Source: Pseudomonas pisciculturae (GTDB lineage: Bacteria > Pseudomonadota > Gammaproteobacteria > Pseudomonadales > Pseudomonadaceae). From it: a stretch of 64,000 nucleotides of DNA. Position 1 is the first letter of the stretch. Every line of letters begins with the position of its first letter. The position numbers were made by a program, and so were the translations under genes. The notes below the pieces were generated by a model that had not been told where the DNA came from, ran no database searches, and saw nothing but the letters and a program-made list of their open reading frames with translations. This document shows positions 34,601 to 43,176 of the stretch, in pieces. The DNA lies in the NCBI RefSeq assembly GCF_015461805.1, contig NZ_JACVZE010000006.1:62001-126000 (forward strand), written 5' to 3'.

Positions 34601-34787
34601 GGGCACGGGCGATGGTGCAGAAATGCGCCGCCCGCTGGGCCTGACGATTATCGGCGGCCTGGTGTTCAGCCAGATCCTGACCCTTTACACCACCCCGGTG
34701 GTTTACCTTTATCTCGACCGCGCGCGCCATCGTTTCAATACCTGGCGCGGCGTGCGCACTGATGCTGCCTTGGATACTGCGCTATGA
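31680..34787 (+). CDS. muxC: RND efflux permease subunit MuxC (MdtC)
   Basis: Second RND permease of 1035 residues, paralogous to MuxB from the same operon. It starts MNLSGPFIRRPVATMLLSLA; the relay residues are in TGLVVDDAIVVLENISRH and GVVKKNAILMIDLALQLE. ATGA overlaps at both ends. Both proteins keep the charged relay residues, so nothing in the sequence shows which one carries protons. Confidence 0.95.
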   Translation: MNLSGPFIRRPVATMLLSLAIMLLGGVSFNLLPVSPLPQIDFPVIVVSASLPGASPEVMASTVATPLERSFGAIAGITTMSSSSSQGSTRVILAFDSDRDINGAAREVQAAINASRNLLPSGMRSMPTYKKINPSQAPIMVLSLTSDVLQKGQLYDLASTILSQSLSQVPGVGEVQIGGSSLPAVRIELEPKALDQYGVALDDVRNTIANANQRRPKGSLEDSERNWQIQANDQLEKAKDYEPLLIRYQNGAALRLGDVAKISDGVEDRYNSGFFNNEPAVLLVINRQSGANIIETVRQIKAQLPALQAVLPSSVKLNLAMDRSPVITATLHEAEMTLLIAVALVVLVVYLFLGNFRASLIPTLAVPVSLVGTFAVMYLFGFSLNNFSLMALILATGLVVDDAIVVLENISRHIDEGVPPMKAAYLGAQEVGFTLLSMNVSLVAVFLSILFMGGIVTNLFREFSITLSAAIIVSLVVSLTLTPMLCARWLKPHVKGQMSGLQRWSQKVNDRMVAGYATSLDWVLRHRRLTLLSLLVTVGVNVALYVVVPKTFMPQQDTGQLIGFVRGDDGLSFNVMQPKMETFRVAVLKDPAVQSVAGFIGGNNGTNNAVMLVRLKPISERKISAQGVIERLRKNVPLVPGGRLFLMADQDLQFGGSRDQSSAQYSYILQSGDLAALRLWYPKVVAALRELPELTAIDAREGRGAAQVTLVVDRDQAKRLGIDMSMVTSVLNNAYSQRQISTIYDSLNQYQVVMEVNPKYAQDPITLNQMQVITADGARVPLSTIAHYENSLADDRVSHEGQFASENIAFDMAPGVTVEKGTAAIERAIAKVGLPEDVIAKMAGTADAFAATQKGQPFMILGALVAVYLVLGILYESYIHPLTILSTLPSAGVGAMLAIYLTGGEFSLISLLGLFLLIGVVKKNAILMIDLALQLERNDGMGPLESIRSACLLRLRPILMTTLAAILGALPLLLGTGDGAEMRRPLGLTIIGGLVFSQILTLYTTPVVYLYLDRARHRFNTWRGVRTDAALDTAL

Positions 34788-36247
34788 CTGACTTAACCAA
34801 TGCCCGCCTTGGAGGCGGGGTGAAGTTTTTAGCGATGGTCATCTGTGGCGCATTGCTCAGCGCCTGCGCCATCGGCCCCGACTATAAGCGCCCTGATGTC
34901 ACCGAGCCGGTGCAATTCAAGGAAGCCCAAGGCTGGCGCCAGGCCACGCCAAGCGACTCCCTCGCTCGCGGCGCCTGGTGGGAGCTGTACGGTGACCGCC
35001 AGCTCAATGACTTGGTCGAGCGCCTGAACACGTCCAACCAAACCGTGGCCCAGGCCGAAGCGCGCTTTCGCCAGGCCCAGACCCAGGTGCGCAGCGCCCG
35101 TGGTGCGTTTTACCCCACCGTTGACCTGAGTGCGGGCAAGACCCGCGCCAGTCAAGGCACGGGCAGTAGCAGTGCGAGCTTGAGCAGTTCCAGCAGCGGT
35201 ATTCGCGACACCCTCAACGCGCAGCTGGGCGTAAGTTGGGAGGCCGACGTCTGGGGCAAGTTACGCCGCGGCCTGGAAGCCAATGAAGCCACGGCCGAAG
35301 CCAGCTCGGCGGACTTGGCGGCGATGCGCTTGAGCCAGCAATCGGAGTTGGTACAGAACTACCTGCAACTGCGAGTCATGGATGAACAGACTCGCCTGTT
35401 GCAAGCCACCCTCGACGCCTACCAGCGCTCGTTGACCATGACCCAAAACCAATACCGGGCCGGTGTTTCCGGTAAAGATGCCGTTGCCCAGGCGCAAACC
35501 CAGCTCAAGTCCACCCAGGCCAGCCTGATCGACCTGATATGGCAGCGCGCTCAGTTGGAAAACGCGATTGCCGTGTTGATCGGCGAAGCGCCGGCAAACT
35601 TCAATCTGGCGGTGAGCAAAGACATTCCAACGCTGCCACAGATCCCGGTGAGTCTCCCATCGCAACTGCTGGAACGTCGCCCTGACATCGCCTCGGCCGA
35701 GCGCTCGGTGATCGCGGCCAACGCCAACATCGGCGTGGCCAAGGCGGCGTATTACCCAGACCTGAGCCTGAGCCTGGCAGGCGGCTATTCCAGCAGCACC
35801 TACGCCGACTGGATCAGCTTGCCGAACCGCTTCTGGTCGGTGGGGCCGAAGCTGGCCATGACCCTGTTCGACGGTGGCCAGCGCTCGGCCGAAGTCGACC
35901 GCAGCGTCGCCAGCTACGACGAGACCGTGGCCAAGTATCGCCAGACCGTGCTGGATGGTTTCCGCGAAGTAGAAAACTACATGGTGCAACTCAAGGTGCT
36001 GGAAGACGAGGCAGTGGTCAGCAATGAAGCGCTGGAATCTGCGCGTGAATCCCTGCGCCTCACCGAAAACCAGTACAAGGCTGGTTTGATTGCTTATCTG
36101 GATGTGGTCAACGTGCAGGCCACGGCGCTGAGTAATGAGCGCACGGTGTTGACGCTGTTGCAGACGCGTCTGGTGGCAAGTGTTCAACTGATTGCCGCAT
36201 TGGGTGGTGGCTGGGACGGGCAGACCCCGATCAGCCCCAAGGATTAA
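34784..36247 (+). CDS. opmB: Outer-membrane efflux channel lipoprotein (OpmB, NodT family)
   Basis: TolC-like channel of 487 residues. The signal peptide ends in the lipobox LSAC with Cys28, so the mature protein is lipidated, as usual for the NodT/OprM family (CAIGPDYKRPDV). Two internal repeats of the outer-membrane efflux domain are present (about 75-265 and 290-475), the second carrying ANIGVAKAAYYPDLSLSLAG and AGLIAYLDVVNVQ. A serine-rich stretch (SSSASLSSSSSG, about 126-137) is in an external-loop position. It closes the mux operon. Confidence 0.94.
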   Translation: MTDLTNARLGGGVKFLAMVICGALLSACAIGPDYKRPDVTEPVQFKEAQGWRQATPSDSLARGAWWELYGDRQLNDLVERLNTSNQTVAQAEARFRQAQTQVRSARGAFYPTVDLSAGKTRASQGTGSSSASLSSSSSGIRDTLNAQLGVSWEADVWGKLRRGLEANEATAEASSADLAAMRLSQQSELVQNYLQLRVMDEQTRLLQATLDAYQRSLTMTQNQYRAGVSGKDAVAQAQTQLKSTQASLIDLIWQRAQLENAIAVLIGEAPANFNLAVSKDIPTLPQIPVSLPSQLLERRPDIASAERSVIAANANIGVAKAAYYPDLSLSLAGGYSSSTYADWISLPNRFWSVGPKLAMTLFDGGQRSAEVDRSVASYDETVAKYRQTVLDGFREVENYMVQLKVLEDEAVVSNEALESARESLRLTENQYKAGLIAYLDVVNVQATALSNERTVLTLLQTRLVASVQLIAALGGGWDGQTPISPKD

Positions 36248-36261
36248 GGCTGAACACATTC

Positions 36262-36388
36262 CAAATGTGGGAGGGGCGGTGCGACGATTCGACTTGCCCC
36301 CGATGGCTGTCTGTCAGCACCAGATTTGCTGGCTGACACACTGCTATCGGGGGCAAGTCGAATCGTCGCACCGCCCCTCCCACATTTG
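36262..36388. repeat. Long perfect-arm inverted repeat (distinct REP-doublet class) 6
   Basis: Two 43-base arms, perfectly complementary, beginning CAAATGTGGGAGGGGCGGTG and ending CACCGCCCCTCCCACATTTG, around a 41-base centre that itself contains GTCAGC/GCTGAC. The outer TGTGGGAGGGG and inner TTGCCCCCGAT are shared with the other doublets, but GCGGTGCGACGATTCGAC is inserted between them. It fills most of the 310-base gap 36248-36557; the remainder holds a TTGACGTCAA palindrome (36433-36442) and a short GC hairpin (36522-36540). Confidence 0.92.
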
Positions 36389-36557
36389 AATGCCCTAAGG
36401 CTTCAGAATTGGTCGGTTTTCAAGCCATTAGATTGACGTCAAAAAGCCAATGATGGCTATACGCTAATAAATCAACTGTACAAGAATTTTCTCGCTACAA
36501 TCGCCCGCTTTGCCACCTGGCACGGGCGTTTCAGGCCCGTCAGTCTCGAGAAGTCCC

Positions 36558-38654
36558 ATGCTCATCGGTAGCTATTCTCCCTCTCTGGTCGTGATCTCCC
36601 TGTTTGTCGCGATCCTTGCGTCCTATACCGCGCTGGACCTCTCGGGCCGCATCGCGACCGCCAAGGGCCGCGCCATGTATTTGTGGATTGCCGGTGGGGC
36701 CATCGCCATGGGCATCGGCGTCTGGTCGATGCATTTTATCGGCATGCTGGCGCTGCGCCTGCCCTTTGCCTTGGGCTTCGACTTCGGCATCACGGCGTTG
36801 TCGTTGTTGATCGCGATGTTATCCAGCGGCTTTGCGTTATGGCTGATCAGCCAGCCACGCTTACCTGCCTGGCAATTGGCGTTCGGCGCGCTGGTGATGG
36901 GGGCCGGTATAGCAGCGATGCATTACACCGGCATGGCCGCAATGCGCATGACCCCGGGCATCGACTATGACCCGACGCTGTTCGGCGCCTCATTGCTGAT
37001 CGCGGTGGCCGCCTCTGGCGCTGCGCTGTGGATCGCCTACAACCTGCGCCGCAATGCGCCGTACGTGCGCCTCAAGCGCGGTGCTGCGGCAGTGGTGATG
37101 GGCTTTGCCATCGTCGGCATGCATTACACCGGCATGGCGGCAGCACGCTTTGCCGATGAAAGTTTCTGTGGTGCAGCGCTCAATGGTTTGAGTGGCAAGG
37201 GCCTGGATAACCTGGTGCTGGTGACCACCCTGGCAGTGCTGGGCATCGCACTGCTGACCTCGCTGCTCGACGCCCGCCTTGAGTCACGTACCGCCGTTCT
37301 GGCCGACTCCCTGACCCTGGCTAATCAGGAGCTGACTCACCTGGCCCTGCACGACATGCTCACCGGCCTGCCCAATCGCACCTTGCTGGCCGACCGAATC
37401 CAGCAATCGATGCAAGCGGTCAACGAGCAGGGCGGTTGCTTCGCGCTGATGTTTATCGATCTTGACGGCTTCAAGCCGGTCAACGACGCCTTTGGCCATC
37501 ACATGGGTGACCAGTTGCTGCGCGAAGTGGGCCTGCGCCTGCGCGAAGACCTGCGTAGCCATGACACTCTGGCGCGCATTGGCGGCGATGAGTTTGTACT
37601 GCTGGTGCAACTGAACCAGCCCGACGATGCATTGCGTCTGGCCGAACGCCAAGTGGGCCTGGTCAATCGGGCCTTTCAGGTGGCCGAGCATGAACTCAAG
37701 ATTTCGGCGAGCGTGGGCATTGCGATTTACCCCGGCAATGGCGGCAACCCCCAGGAACTGTTGATGAACGCCGATGCCGCGATGTACCACGCCAAGGGCA
37801 TGGGCAAGAACGGCTACAGCTTCTTTGATGTGTCGATGAACACCAACGCGCGCAAACAATTGCAACTGCTGCAAGACCTGCGCAATGCCGTGGAGCAGCA
37901 GCAGTTTCGTTTGTACTACCAGCCCAAATTCGATGCGGTCAGCGGTATCCCGGTGGGCGCTGAAGCGCTACTGCGCTGGGAGCACCCGCAGCAAGGCCTG
38001 CTGCTGCCGGCGATGTTTATCGAGCTGGCGGAAAAAACCGGTTTGATCATCCCCATCGGCGAATGGGTACTCAACGAAGCCTGCCGCCAGATGAGCCTGT
38101 GGTACGCCCAGGGCTATGAAGACTGGCGCATTGCCGTGAACCTCTCTGCGTTGCAGTTCTGCCACGCAGGCTTGGTCAAGAGTGTGGCCACGGCCCTGCA
38201 ACGCCACCAGTTGCCGGCCAACAGCCTGACCCTGGAAATCACCGAAACCACCGCCATGAGTGACGCCGATGCGAGCATGACGGTGTTGCAGCAGCTGTCG
38301 GAGATGGGCGTGGACCTGTCCATCGACGACTTCGGCACCGGCTACTCCAGCCTGATGTACCTCAAGCGCCTGCCCGCCAACGAGTTGAAGATCGACCGTG
38401 GCTTTGTACGCGACCTGGAGCACGACAGCGACGACGCCGCTATCGTCTCGGCCATCGTCGCCCTGGGCCAGGCCTTGGGCCTGCGCATCGTGGCTGAAGG
38501 CGTCGAAACCGACGTGCAGCAAAACTTCCTCACGCGGCTGGGCTGTAATTCCTTGCAGGGTTACCTGTTGGGGCATCCGTTGCCGGCTGACAACTTCATG
38601 GCCGATATCCAGCGCGCCGAAGAAGCCGTAGCGCCTGACAAAAACCGTGCGTGA
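36558..38654 (+). CDS. MHYT-GGDEF-EAL membrane protein (c-di-GMP turnover)
   Basis: Protein of 698 residues. Seven predicted TM segments carry three MHYT repeats (SMHFIGMLAL, AMHYTGMAAM, GMHYTGMAAA), a proposed copper-bound sensor of O2, CO or NO. A GGDEF domain follows with an intact active site (RIGGDEFVLL), then an EAL domain with GAEALLRWEHP, the ETT stretch LEITETTAM, and DDFGTGYSSL. Both cyclase and phosphodiesterase activities look possible. ATG 36558 starts the first TM; the upstream frame adds 16 residues over a GC hairpin. It is a single-gene unit. Confidence 0.93.
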   Translation: MLIGSYSPSLVVISLFVAILASYTALDLSGRIATAKGRAMYLWIAGGAIAMGIGVWSMHFIGMLALRLPFALGFDFGITALSLLIAMLSSGFALWLISQPRLPAWQLAFGALVMGAGIAAMHYTGMAAMRMTPGIDYDPTLFGASLLIAVAASGAALWIAYNLRRNAPYVRLKRGAAAVVMGFAIVGMHYTGMAAARFADESFCGAALNGLSGKGLDNLVLVTTLAVLGIALLTSLLDARLESRTAVLADSLTLANQELTHLALHDMLTGLPNRTLLADRIQQSMQAVNEQGGCFALMFIDLDGFKPVNDAFGHHMGDQLLREVGLRLREDLRSHDTLARIGGDEFVLLVQLNQPDDALRLAERQVGLVNRAFQVAEHELKISASVGIAIYPGNGGNPQELLMNADAAMYHAKGMGKNGYSFFDVSMNTNARKQLQLLQDLRNAVEQQQFRLYYQPKFDAVSGIPVGAEALLRWEHPQQGLLLPAMFIELAEKTGLIIPIGEWVLNEACRQMSLWYAQGYEDWRIAVNLSALQFCHAGLVKSVATALQRHQLPANSLTLEITETTAMSDADASMTVLQQLSEMGVDLSIDDFGTGYSSLMYLKRLPANELKIDRGFVRDLEHDSDDAAIVSAIVALGQALGLRIVAEGVETDVQQNFLTRLGCNSLQGYLLGHPLPADNFMADIQRAEEAVAPDKNRA

Positions 38655-38708
38655 CGGTTATCCTCTGTTCCAGCCGTAAACATCAGGTTGAATCAGGAGA
38701 CCGCACGC

Positions 38709-39455
38709 ATGGACAAAGTCGTCCTTATCACCGGGGGCAGTCGTGGGATTGGCGCCGAGACGGCATTGCTGGCCGCACGCCAGGGCTATCGCATCTGCAT
38801 CAATTACCAGTCCGACGAGGAGGCTGCCCAGCGCATACTTGAACAGGTTCGCGCGTTGGGTGCACAGGCCATTTCAGTGCGGGCGGACGTGAGCATCGAA
38901 GATGAAGTGATCGCGCTGTTCAGCCGCGTCGACGCCGAGCTGGGCCGTGTTACCGCGCTGGTCAACAACGCCGGCACCGTGGGGCACAAATCGCGGGTGG
39001 ACGAGATGTCCGAGTTCCGCATCCTCAAAATCATGAAGACCAACGTGTTGGGGCCGATCCTGTGTGCCAAGCATGCGGTGCTGCGCATGTCGCCAAGGCA
39101 TGGCGGGCAGGGCGGCAGTATCGTCAATGTATCGTCGGTGGCGGCGCGCCTGGGCTCGCCGGGTGAGTACGTTGACTATGCCGCCTCCAAAGGTGCGCTC
39201 GATACCTTCACCCTGGGCTTGTCCAAAGAAGTGGCGGGCGAGGGCATACGCGTGAATGCCGTGCGGCCTGGCTACATCTTCACGGATTTCCATGCGTTGA
39301 GCGGTGATCCGGACCGGGTCAGCAAGCTGGAGTCGGGCATCCCCATGGCACGGGGCGGGCGCCCGGATGAGGTGGCAGAGGCGATTATCTGGTTGTTGTC
39401 GGATAAGGCGTCGTATGCCACGGGGACTTTTCTGGACTTGGGCGGCGGTCGCTAA
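38709..39455 (+). CDS. Short-chain dehydrogenase/reductase (SDR)
   Basis: NAD(P)-dependent oxidoreductase of 248 residues with classical SDR motifs: TGGSRGIG (8-15), NNAG in LVNNAGTVGHKS, the catalytic Ser in VNVSSVAARLG and the YxxxK pair in YVDYAASKGALD. It ends TGTFLDLGGGR, without a membrane segment. ATG 38709 has AGGAG twelve bases upstream. The substrate is not indicated by context. Confidence 0.92.
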   Translation: MDKVVLITGGSRGIGAETALLAARQGYRICINYQSDEEAAQRILEQVRALGAQAISVRADVSIEDEVIALFSRVDAELGRVTALVNNAGTVGHKSRVDEMSEFRILKIMKTNVLGPILCAKHAVLRMSPRHGGQGGSIVNVSSVAARLGSPGEYVDYAASKGALDTFTLGLSKEVAGEGIRVNAVRPGYIFTDFHALSGDPDRVSKLESGIPMARGGRPDEVAEAIIWLLSDKASYATGTFLDLGGGR

Positions 39456-39467
39456 ACATTCACTTCG

Positions 39468-39932
39468 TCAGGTGGGCTGATGGCGCAACACCTCATAGCC
39501 TTTGAGGGAAAACGCACCGAGCACGCTGGCTTCTGATTTTTCGACGATGCTGTAGCCGTCGTTGTAGAAACCGTCGATTTTTCCGTTACGGCTATGACTC
39601 CCGTTCAAGCGGCGGTCGTCCAGATTGTCTATGAATCGCAGTACCTTGCTTAGATCATAGGCTGCGTTGGCCCTGGCAATAGGGTTCGGGTTCGCTGTGC
39701 TCCAGTCCCCAACCTGCATCTTGAGATCATCCCCAACTTGGTAATGATCGCGACTTTCCAGGAAGCGCCTAACCACAGGGCTTTCTTCGATGATTCTGTC
39801 TGCTGTGCGCTGGTCGTCAGCGGGGCGCCCCATGGGCGCCGTCATCGTTCGTACTTGACTCTGTTCGTGTGCACGCATGTAGTTGGGTGGGATAGGCAGT
39901 TGCGTCAGGCTGATTGAGTTAGCGAAGATCAT
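39468..39932 (-). CDS. Small HrpL-regulated protein, candidate type III secreted protein
   Basis: Protein of 154 residues with no recognised enzymatic domain. The first 20 residues (MIFANSISLTQLPIPPNYMR) have an aliphatic residue at position 2, several Ser/Thr/Asn/Gln/Pro and no acidic residue, which fits the known export pattern of Pseudomonas type III substrates. Later, LRFIDNLDDRRLNGS then RNGKIDGFYNDG resembles a calcium-loop-like acidic/Gly segment. ATG 39932 has GAGGCGCC just upstream. A perfect hrp box lies 64 bases before the start. Export is an inference; no type III apparatus genes lie in this window. Confidence 0.6.
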   Translation of the reverse strand: MIFANSISLTQLPIPPNYMRAHEQSQVRTMTAPMGRPADDQRTADRIIEESPVVRRFLESRDHYQVGDDLKMQVGDWSTANPNPIARANAAYDLSKVLRFIDNLDDRRLNGSHSRNGKIDGFYNDGYSIVEKSEASVLGAFSLKGYEVLRHQPT

Positions 39933-39963
39933 GGAGGCGCCTCAAGGTTGAACTCGGAAATCG

Positions 39964-39988
39964 GCACTCTTGGATGTGTAAAGAGTGC
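39964..39988. repeat. Hairpin between hrp box and start codon
   Basis: Perfect 8-base arms GCACTCTT (39964-39971) and AAGAGTGC (39981-39988) around 9 bases. On the minus strand this would be at the extreme 5' end of the HrpL-dependent transcript. It lacks a T-run, so it is a poor terminator for the upstream MocR gene. Confidence 0.5.
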
Positions 39989-39995
39989 GCCACCC

Positions 39996-40023
39996 TATGT
40001 GGTTTACCCTCGCGTTCGGTTCC
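39996..40023 (-). promoter_or_regulatory. hrp box (HrpL/RspL sigma promoter)
   Basis: Minus strand reads GGAACC (40023-40018), 15 bases, then CCACATA (40002-39996), matching GGAACC-N15/16-CCACNNA at every fixed position. It begins 3 bases after the stop codon of the MocR-like gene and drives toward the small gene at 39932. Confidence 0.8.
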
Positions 40024-40026
40024 GAC

Positions 40027-41436
40027 TTAAAACGACCGCACGATCCGCCCCAACGTTTCCATCGCCTGCTCCGAGGCTTCTGTCCACGGGCTGCCATAGT
40101 TCAAGCGAATGCAGTTTCTGAAGCGTTGGGTCGCCGAGAAGATCGGCCCCGGCGCAATGCTGATGCCCTGGGCCAGCGCCATCTGGAACACCTTCAGCGA
40201 GTCCGTTTGCTCCGGCAACTCCAGCCACAGGAAGTAGCCACCGGCCGGTTGGCTGACCCGTGTCTGTGCCGGGAAGTAACGGGCAATCGCGGCCAGCATG
40301 GCGCTTTGCTGCTCTTCCAGTGCATAGCGCAACTTGCGCAGATGTCGGTCATAACCACCGTGTTGCAGGTAGTCGGCAATCGCTGCCTGGGCGGGCATTG
40401 ACGGGCACAGTGAGGTCATCAGCTTCAAACGTTCGACTTTTTGCGCAAAGCGCCCGGCCGCCACCCAGCCGACGCGATAACCGGGCGCCAGGCTCTTGGC
40501 AAACGAGCCGCAGTGCATCACCAGGCCTTCTGTGTCGAAGGCCTTGGCCGGTTTGGGCGCGTGTTGGCCGTAATACAGCTCGGCGTATACATCGTCTTCG
40601 ATCAAGGGCACCTGGTGGCTGCGCAATAGCTCCACCAGCGCTTGTTTCTTGGCTTCCGGCAGGGTCGCACCCATGGGGTTCTGAAAGCTGGTCATGGTCC
40701 AGCAGGCTTTGATCGGGTAGCGTTCCAGCGTTTGCGCCAACGCGCCCAGGTCGATGCCATCGCGTGGGTGCACGGGGATTTCCACCGCCTTGAGCTTCAG
40801 GCGTTCCAGCACTTGCAGGCAGGCGTAAAACGCCGGGGCTTCAATGGCCACCAGGTCGCCCGGCTCGGTGACGGCTTGCAGGCACAGGTTCAGCGCTTCG
40901 AGTGCGCCGTTGGTGATCAGCAGTTCTTCCATCGGCAGCATCAGCCCACCGACCATGTAGCGCAGGGCGATCTGCCGCCGCAGGTGCGGGTTGCCCGGCG
41001 ACATGTCGGTGACCACCAAACGCGGGTCCATCGCACGGCCAGCACTGGCGAGCGAGCGCGCCAGGCGCGGCAGAGGGAACAACATGGGGCTGGGGAACGC
41101 CGAGCCGAAGGGCACGGTGTTCGGGTCTTTGATGGAGTCGAGTACCGAGAACACCAGCTCGCTGACATCCACTTCGGTGGACTCATGCACCTGTTCACTC
41201 ACCGCCGGCTCGGAAAACGGACTCGGCGCATGGGTGTTGACGAAGTAGCCCGAGCGCGGCCGCGCGCGGATCAAGCCGCGACGCTCCAGCAGGTAGTACG
41301 CCTGAAACACCGTGGACGGGCTGACGCCGTAGGTCTGGCTGGCATAGCGCACCGACGGCACGCGCTCGCCGGGGCCGAGTACGCCTGAGCGAATCAGCTC
41401 TGCGATGTCTTCGGCGAATTTTTCGTAGCGTTTCAT
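40027..41436 (-). CDS. MocR-family regulator (GntR HTH fused to class I aminotransferase domain)
   Basis: Protein of 469 residues. The N-terminal GntR winged helix (KFAEDIAELIRSGVLGPGER, RRGLIRARPRSGYFV) binds DNA; the rest is a fold-type I aminotransferase-like domain with PLP lysine in CGSFAKSLAPGYRVGW and FQNPMGATLPEAKK. Such proteins are regulators that sense PLP or an amino compound. ATG 41436 starts the HTH; 29 further in-frame codons extend into a REP doublet and are not credible. The target is unknown: neighbours are ccoG upstream and the hrp-box gene downstream. Confidence 0.92.
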   Translation of the reverse strand: MKRYEKFAEDIAELIRSGVLGPGERVPSVRYASQTYGVSPSTVFQAYYLLERRGLIRARPRSGYFVNTHAPSPFSEPAVSEQVHESTEVDVSELVFSVLDSIKDPNTVPFGSAFPSPMLFPLPRLARSLASAGRAMDPRLVVTDMSPGNPHLRRQIALRYMVGGLMLPMEELLITNGALEALNLCLQAVTEPGDLVAIEAPAFYACLQVLERLKLKAVEIPVHPRDGIDLGALAQTLERYPIKACWTMTSFQNPMGATLPEAKKQALVELLRSHQVPLIEDDVYAELYYGQHAPKPAKAFDTEGLVMHCGSFAKSLAPGYRVGWVAAGRFAQKVERLKLMTSLCPSMPAQAAIADYLQHGGYDRHLRKLRYALEEQQSAMLAAIARYFPAQTRVSQPAGGYFLWLELPEQTDSLKVFQMALAQGISIAPGPIFSATQRFRNCIRLNYGSPWTEASEQAMETLGRIVRSF

Positions 41437-41473
41437 GTTGGCCTTAAACAAATTTTTCAGATGGGCACAGATC

Positions 41474-41570
41474 CCAATGTGGGAGGGGGCTTGCCCCCGA
41501 TGGCAGTGGGTCAGCAGGTACATCCTTCACTGACCCTCTGCCATCGGGGGCAAGCCCCCTCCCACATTGG
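41474..41570. repeat. REP doublet (REPIN-like) 7
   Basis: Perfect 33-base arms beginning CCAATGTGGGAGGGGGCTTG and ending CAAGCCCCCTCCCACATTGG, with GGGTCAG/CTGACCC pairing further in. It sits between ccoG and the MocR-like gene. It is the most symmetric of the standard-class copies here. Confidence 0.92.
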
Positions 41571-41597
41571 ATCTTCATACTGTTCAATACTGTGGCT

Positions 41598-43007
41598 TCA
41601 GCGATTCAGCGGCGCCACAAAGCGACTATCCGCCGCGCTATACACCCACGGTTCATCCACATCCGACACCTTGAAGCGCAGGGTCTGCGAGCTGCTCGCC
41701 GGCTTGTCTGCCAGCAGCGCCACCGACACCGGCACATCGCTGATTTCCCCTGGTGCCAGGCTGATTTGGGTCTTGCCCTGTAGCTGGAAACCTGGCGCGT
41801 CCACCAATTCAATGCGGTAGTCCTGGCGCTGCTGGGTCTTGTTGATGACCTTGAGGCTGTAGATGTTTTCGATCAAGCCCTGGGCATTTTCGCGGAACAT
41901 GCCTCGGTCCTTGGTCACGTCCAGCGATACCATCGGCCGCTCCACAAGGGCCACCACCAACGCAGCGATCATCACCACCAGCACGGCACTGTAGCCGATC
42001 AGGCGCGGCCGCAGCAGGTGGGTTTTGCCGCCTTGCAGTTGATGTTCGCTGGTATAGCTCACCAACCCACGCGGGTAGCCCATTTTGTCCATGATTGAAT
42101 CACAGGCGTCGATACAGGCCGCGCAGCCGATGCACTCCATTTGCAGGCCGTCGCGGATATCGATGCCAGTAGGGCACACCTGCACGCACAGCTGGCAATC
42201 GATGCAGTCCCCCAGCCCGACGTCGGCGGGCTTGACCTCACGCTTGCGCGGGCCACGGCTTTCGCCACGGGCAGCATCGTAGGAAATGGTCAGGGTGTCC
42301 TTGTCAAACATCACGCTCTGGAACCGCGCATAAGGGCACATGTGCATGCACACCGCTTCGCGCAGCCAACCGGCGTTGAGGTAGGTGGCCGCGGTGAAAA
42401 ACAGCACCCAGAACAGGCTCACGCCGCCCATTTGCCAGGTCAGCAGTTCAGCGGCCAGTGGCCGGATAGGCGTGAAATAGCCCACGAACGTCAAGCCCGT
42501 CAGCACGCTGATCCCCAGCCACAGCGTGTGCTTGGCCGAGCGCCGCGCCAGTTTGTTCAGGCTCCACGGCGCCGCTTGCAATTTGATGCGCTGGTTACGC
42601 TCGCCTTCGGTGACTTTTTCGCACCACATAAACAGCCAGGTGAACGAGCTTTGTGGGCAGGTGTAGCCGCACCACACGCGACCAGCAAAGACGGTGATCG
42701 CAAACAGGCCAAAGGCGCAGATGATCAACAGCGCCGACAGCAAGATGAAATCCTGCGGCCAGAAGGTTGCACCAAAAATATGGAATTTGCTTTCTGCCAG
42801 ATCCCACAAAACGGCCTGGCGCCCACCCCAGTTGAGCCACACGGTGCCGAAAAAGGCCAAAAACAGAAAGCCCGCACCGGCGACGCGCAAGGTGCGGAAC
42901 ACGCCGGTAAAACTGCGCGTATGAATCAGGTTGTCACTGGATTTGGCCGTCACCTTCTTTGGGTGTGTCGGCACAAAGGTTTCCACGGTTGGGATTCGTT
43001 CGCTCAT
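41598..43007 (-). CDS. ccoG: Cytochrome c oxidase accessory protein CcoG
   Basis: Membrane-bound iron-sulfur protein of 469 residues that helps cbb3 oxidase assembly through copper reduction. There are about five TM segments (first at FLFLAFFGTVWLNW). CGYTCPQSSFTWLFMWCEK carries early cysteines; two [4Fe-4S] motifs follow, CIDCQLCVQVCP and CIGCAACIDACD. A C-terminal Ig-like domain (IELVDAPGFQLQGKTQISLA) ends the protein. ATG 43007 gives the conserved MSERIP start; ATG 43031 would add eight residues. No ccoNOQP or ccoHIS genes are present nearby, so this is an orphan copy. Confidence 0.93.
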   Translation of the reverse strand: MSERIPTVETFVPTHPKKVTAKSSDNLIHTRSFTGVFRTLRVAGAGFLFLAFFGTVWLNWGGRQAVLWDLAESKFHIFGATFWPQDFILLSALLIICAFGLFAITVFAGRVWCGYTCPQSSFTWLFMWCEKVTEGERNQRIKLQAAPWSLNKLARRSAKHTLWLGISVLTGLTFVGYFTPIRPLAAELLTWQMGGVSLFWVLFFTAATYLNAGWLREAVCMHMCPYARFQSVMFDKDTLTISYDAARGESRGPRKREVKPADVGLGDCIDCQLCVQVCPTGIDIRDGLQMECIGCAACIDACDSIMDKMGYPRGLVSYTSEHQLQGGKTHLLRPRLIGYSAVLVVMIAALVVALVERPMVSLDVTKDRGMFRENAQGLIENIYSLKVINKTQQRQDYRIELVDAPGFQLQGKTQISLAPGEISDVPVSVALLADKPASSSQTLRFKVSDVDEPWVYSAADSRFVAPLNR

Positions 43008-43176
43008 GGTCGTTCGCTCATCAGCCTCCATCAGGCCGCTGAACTATGCGCGTAGCACTGTTTGCATTACAGACTCAGGTATTGCGATAAAAAGCGGAGC
43101 AGATGGGGCGTAAATGAGCTGTGCGACAATATGTTGCACCTCGCATTGCTTGAGGTGCAGCCCGATTCGAACGCAG

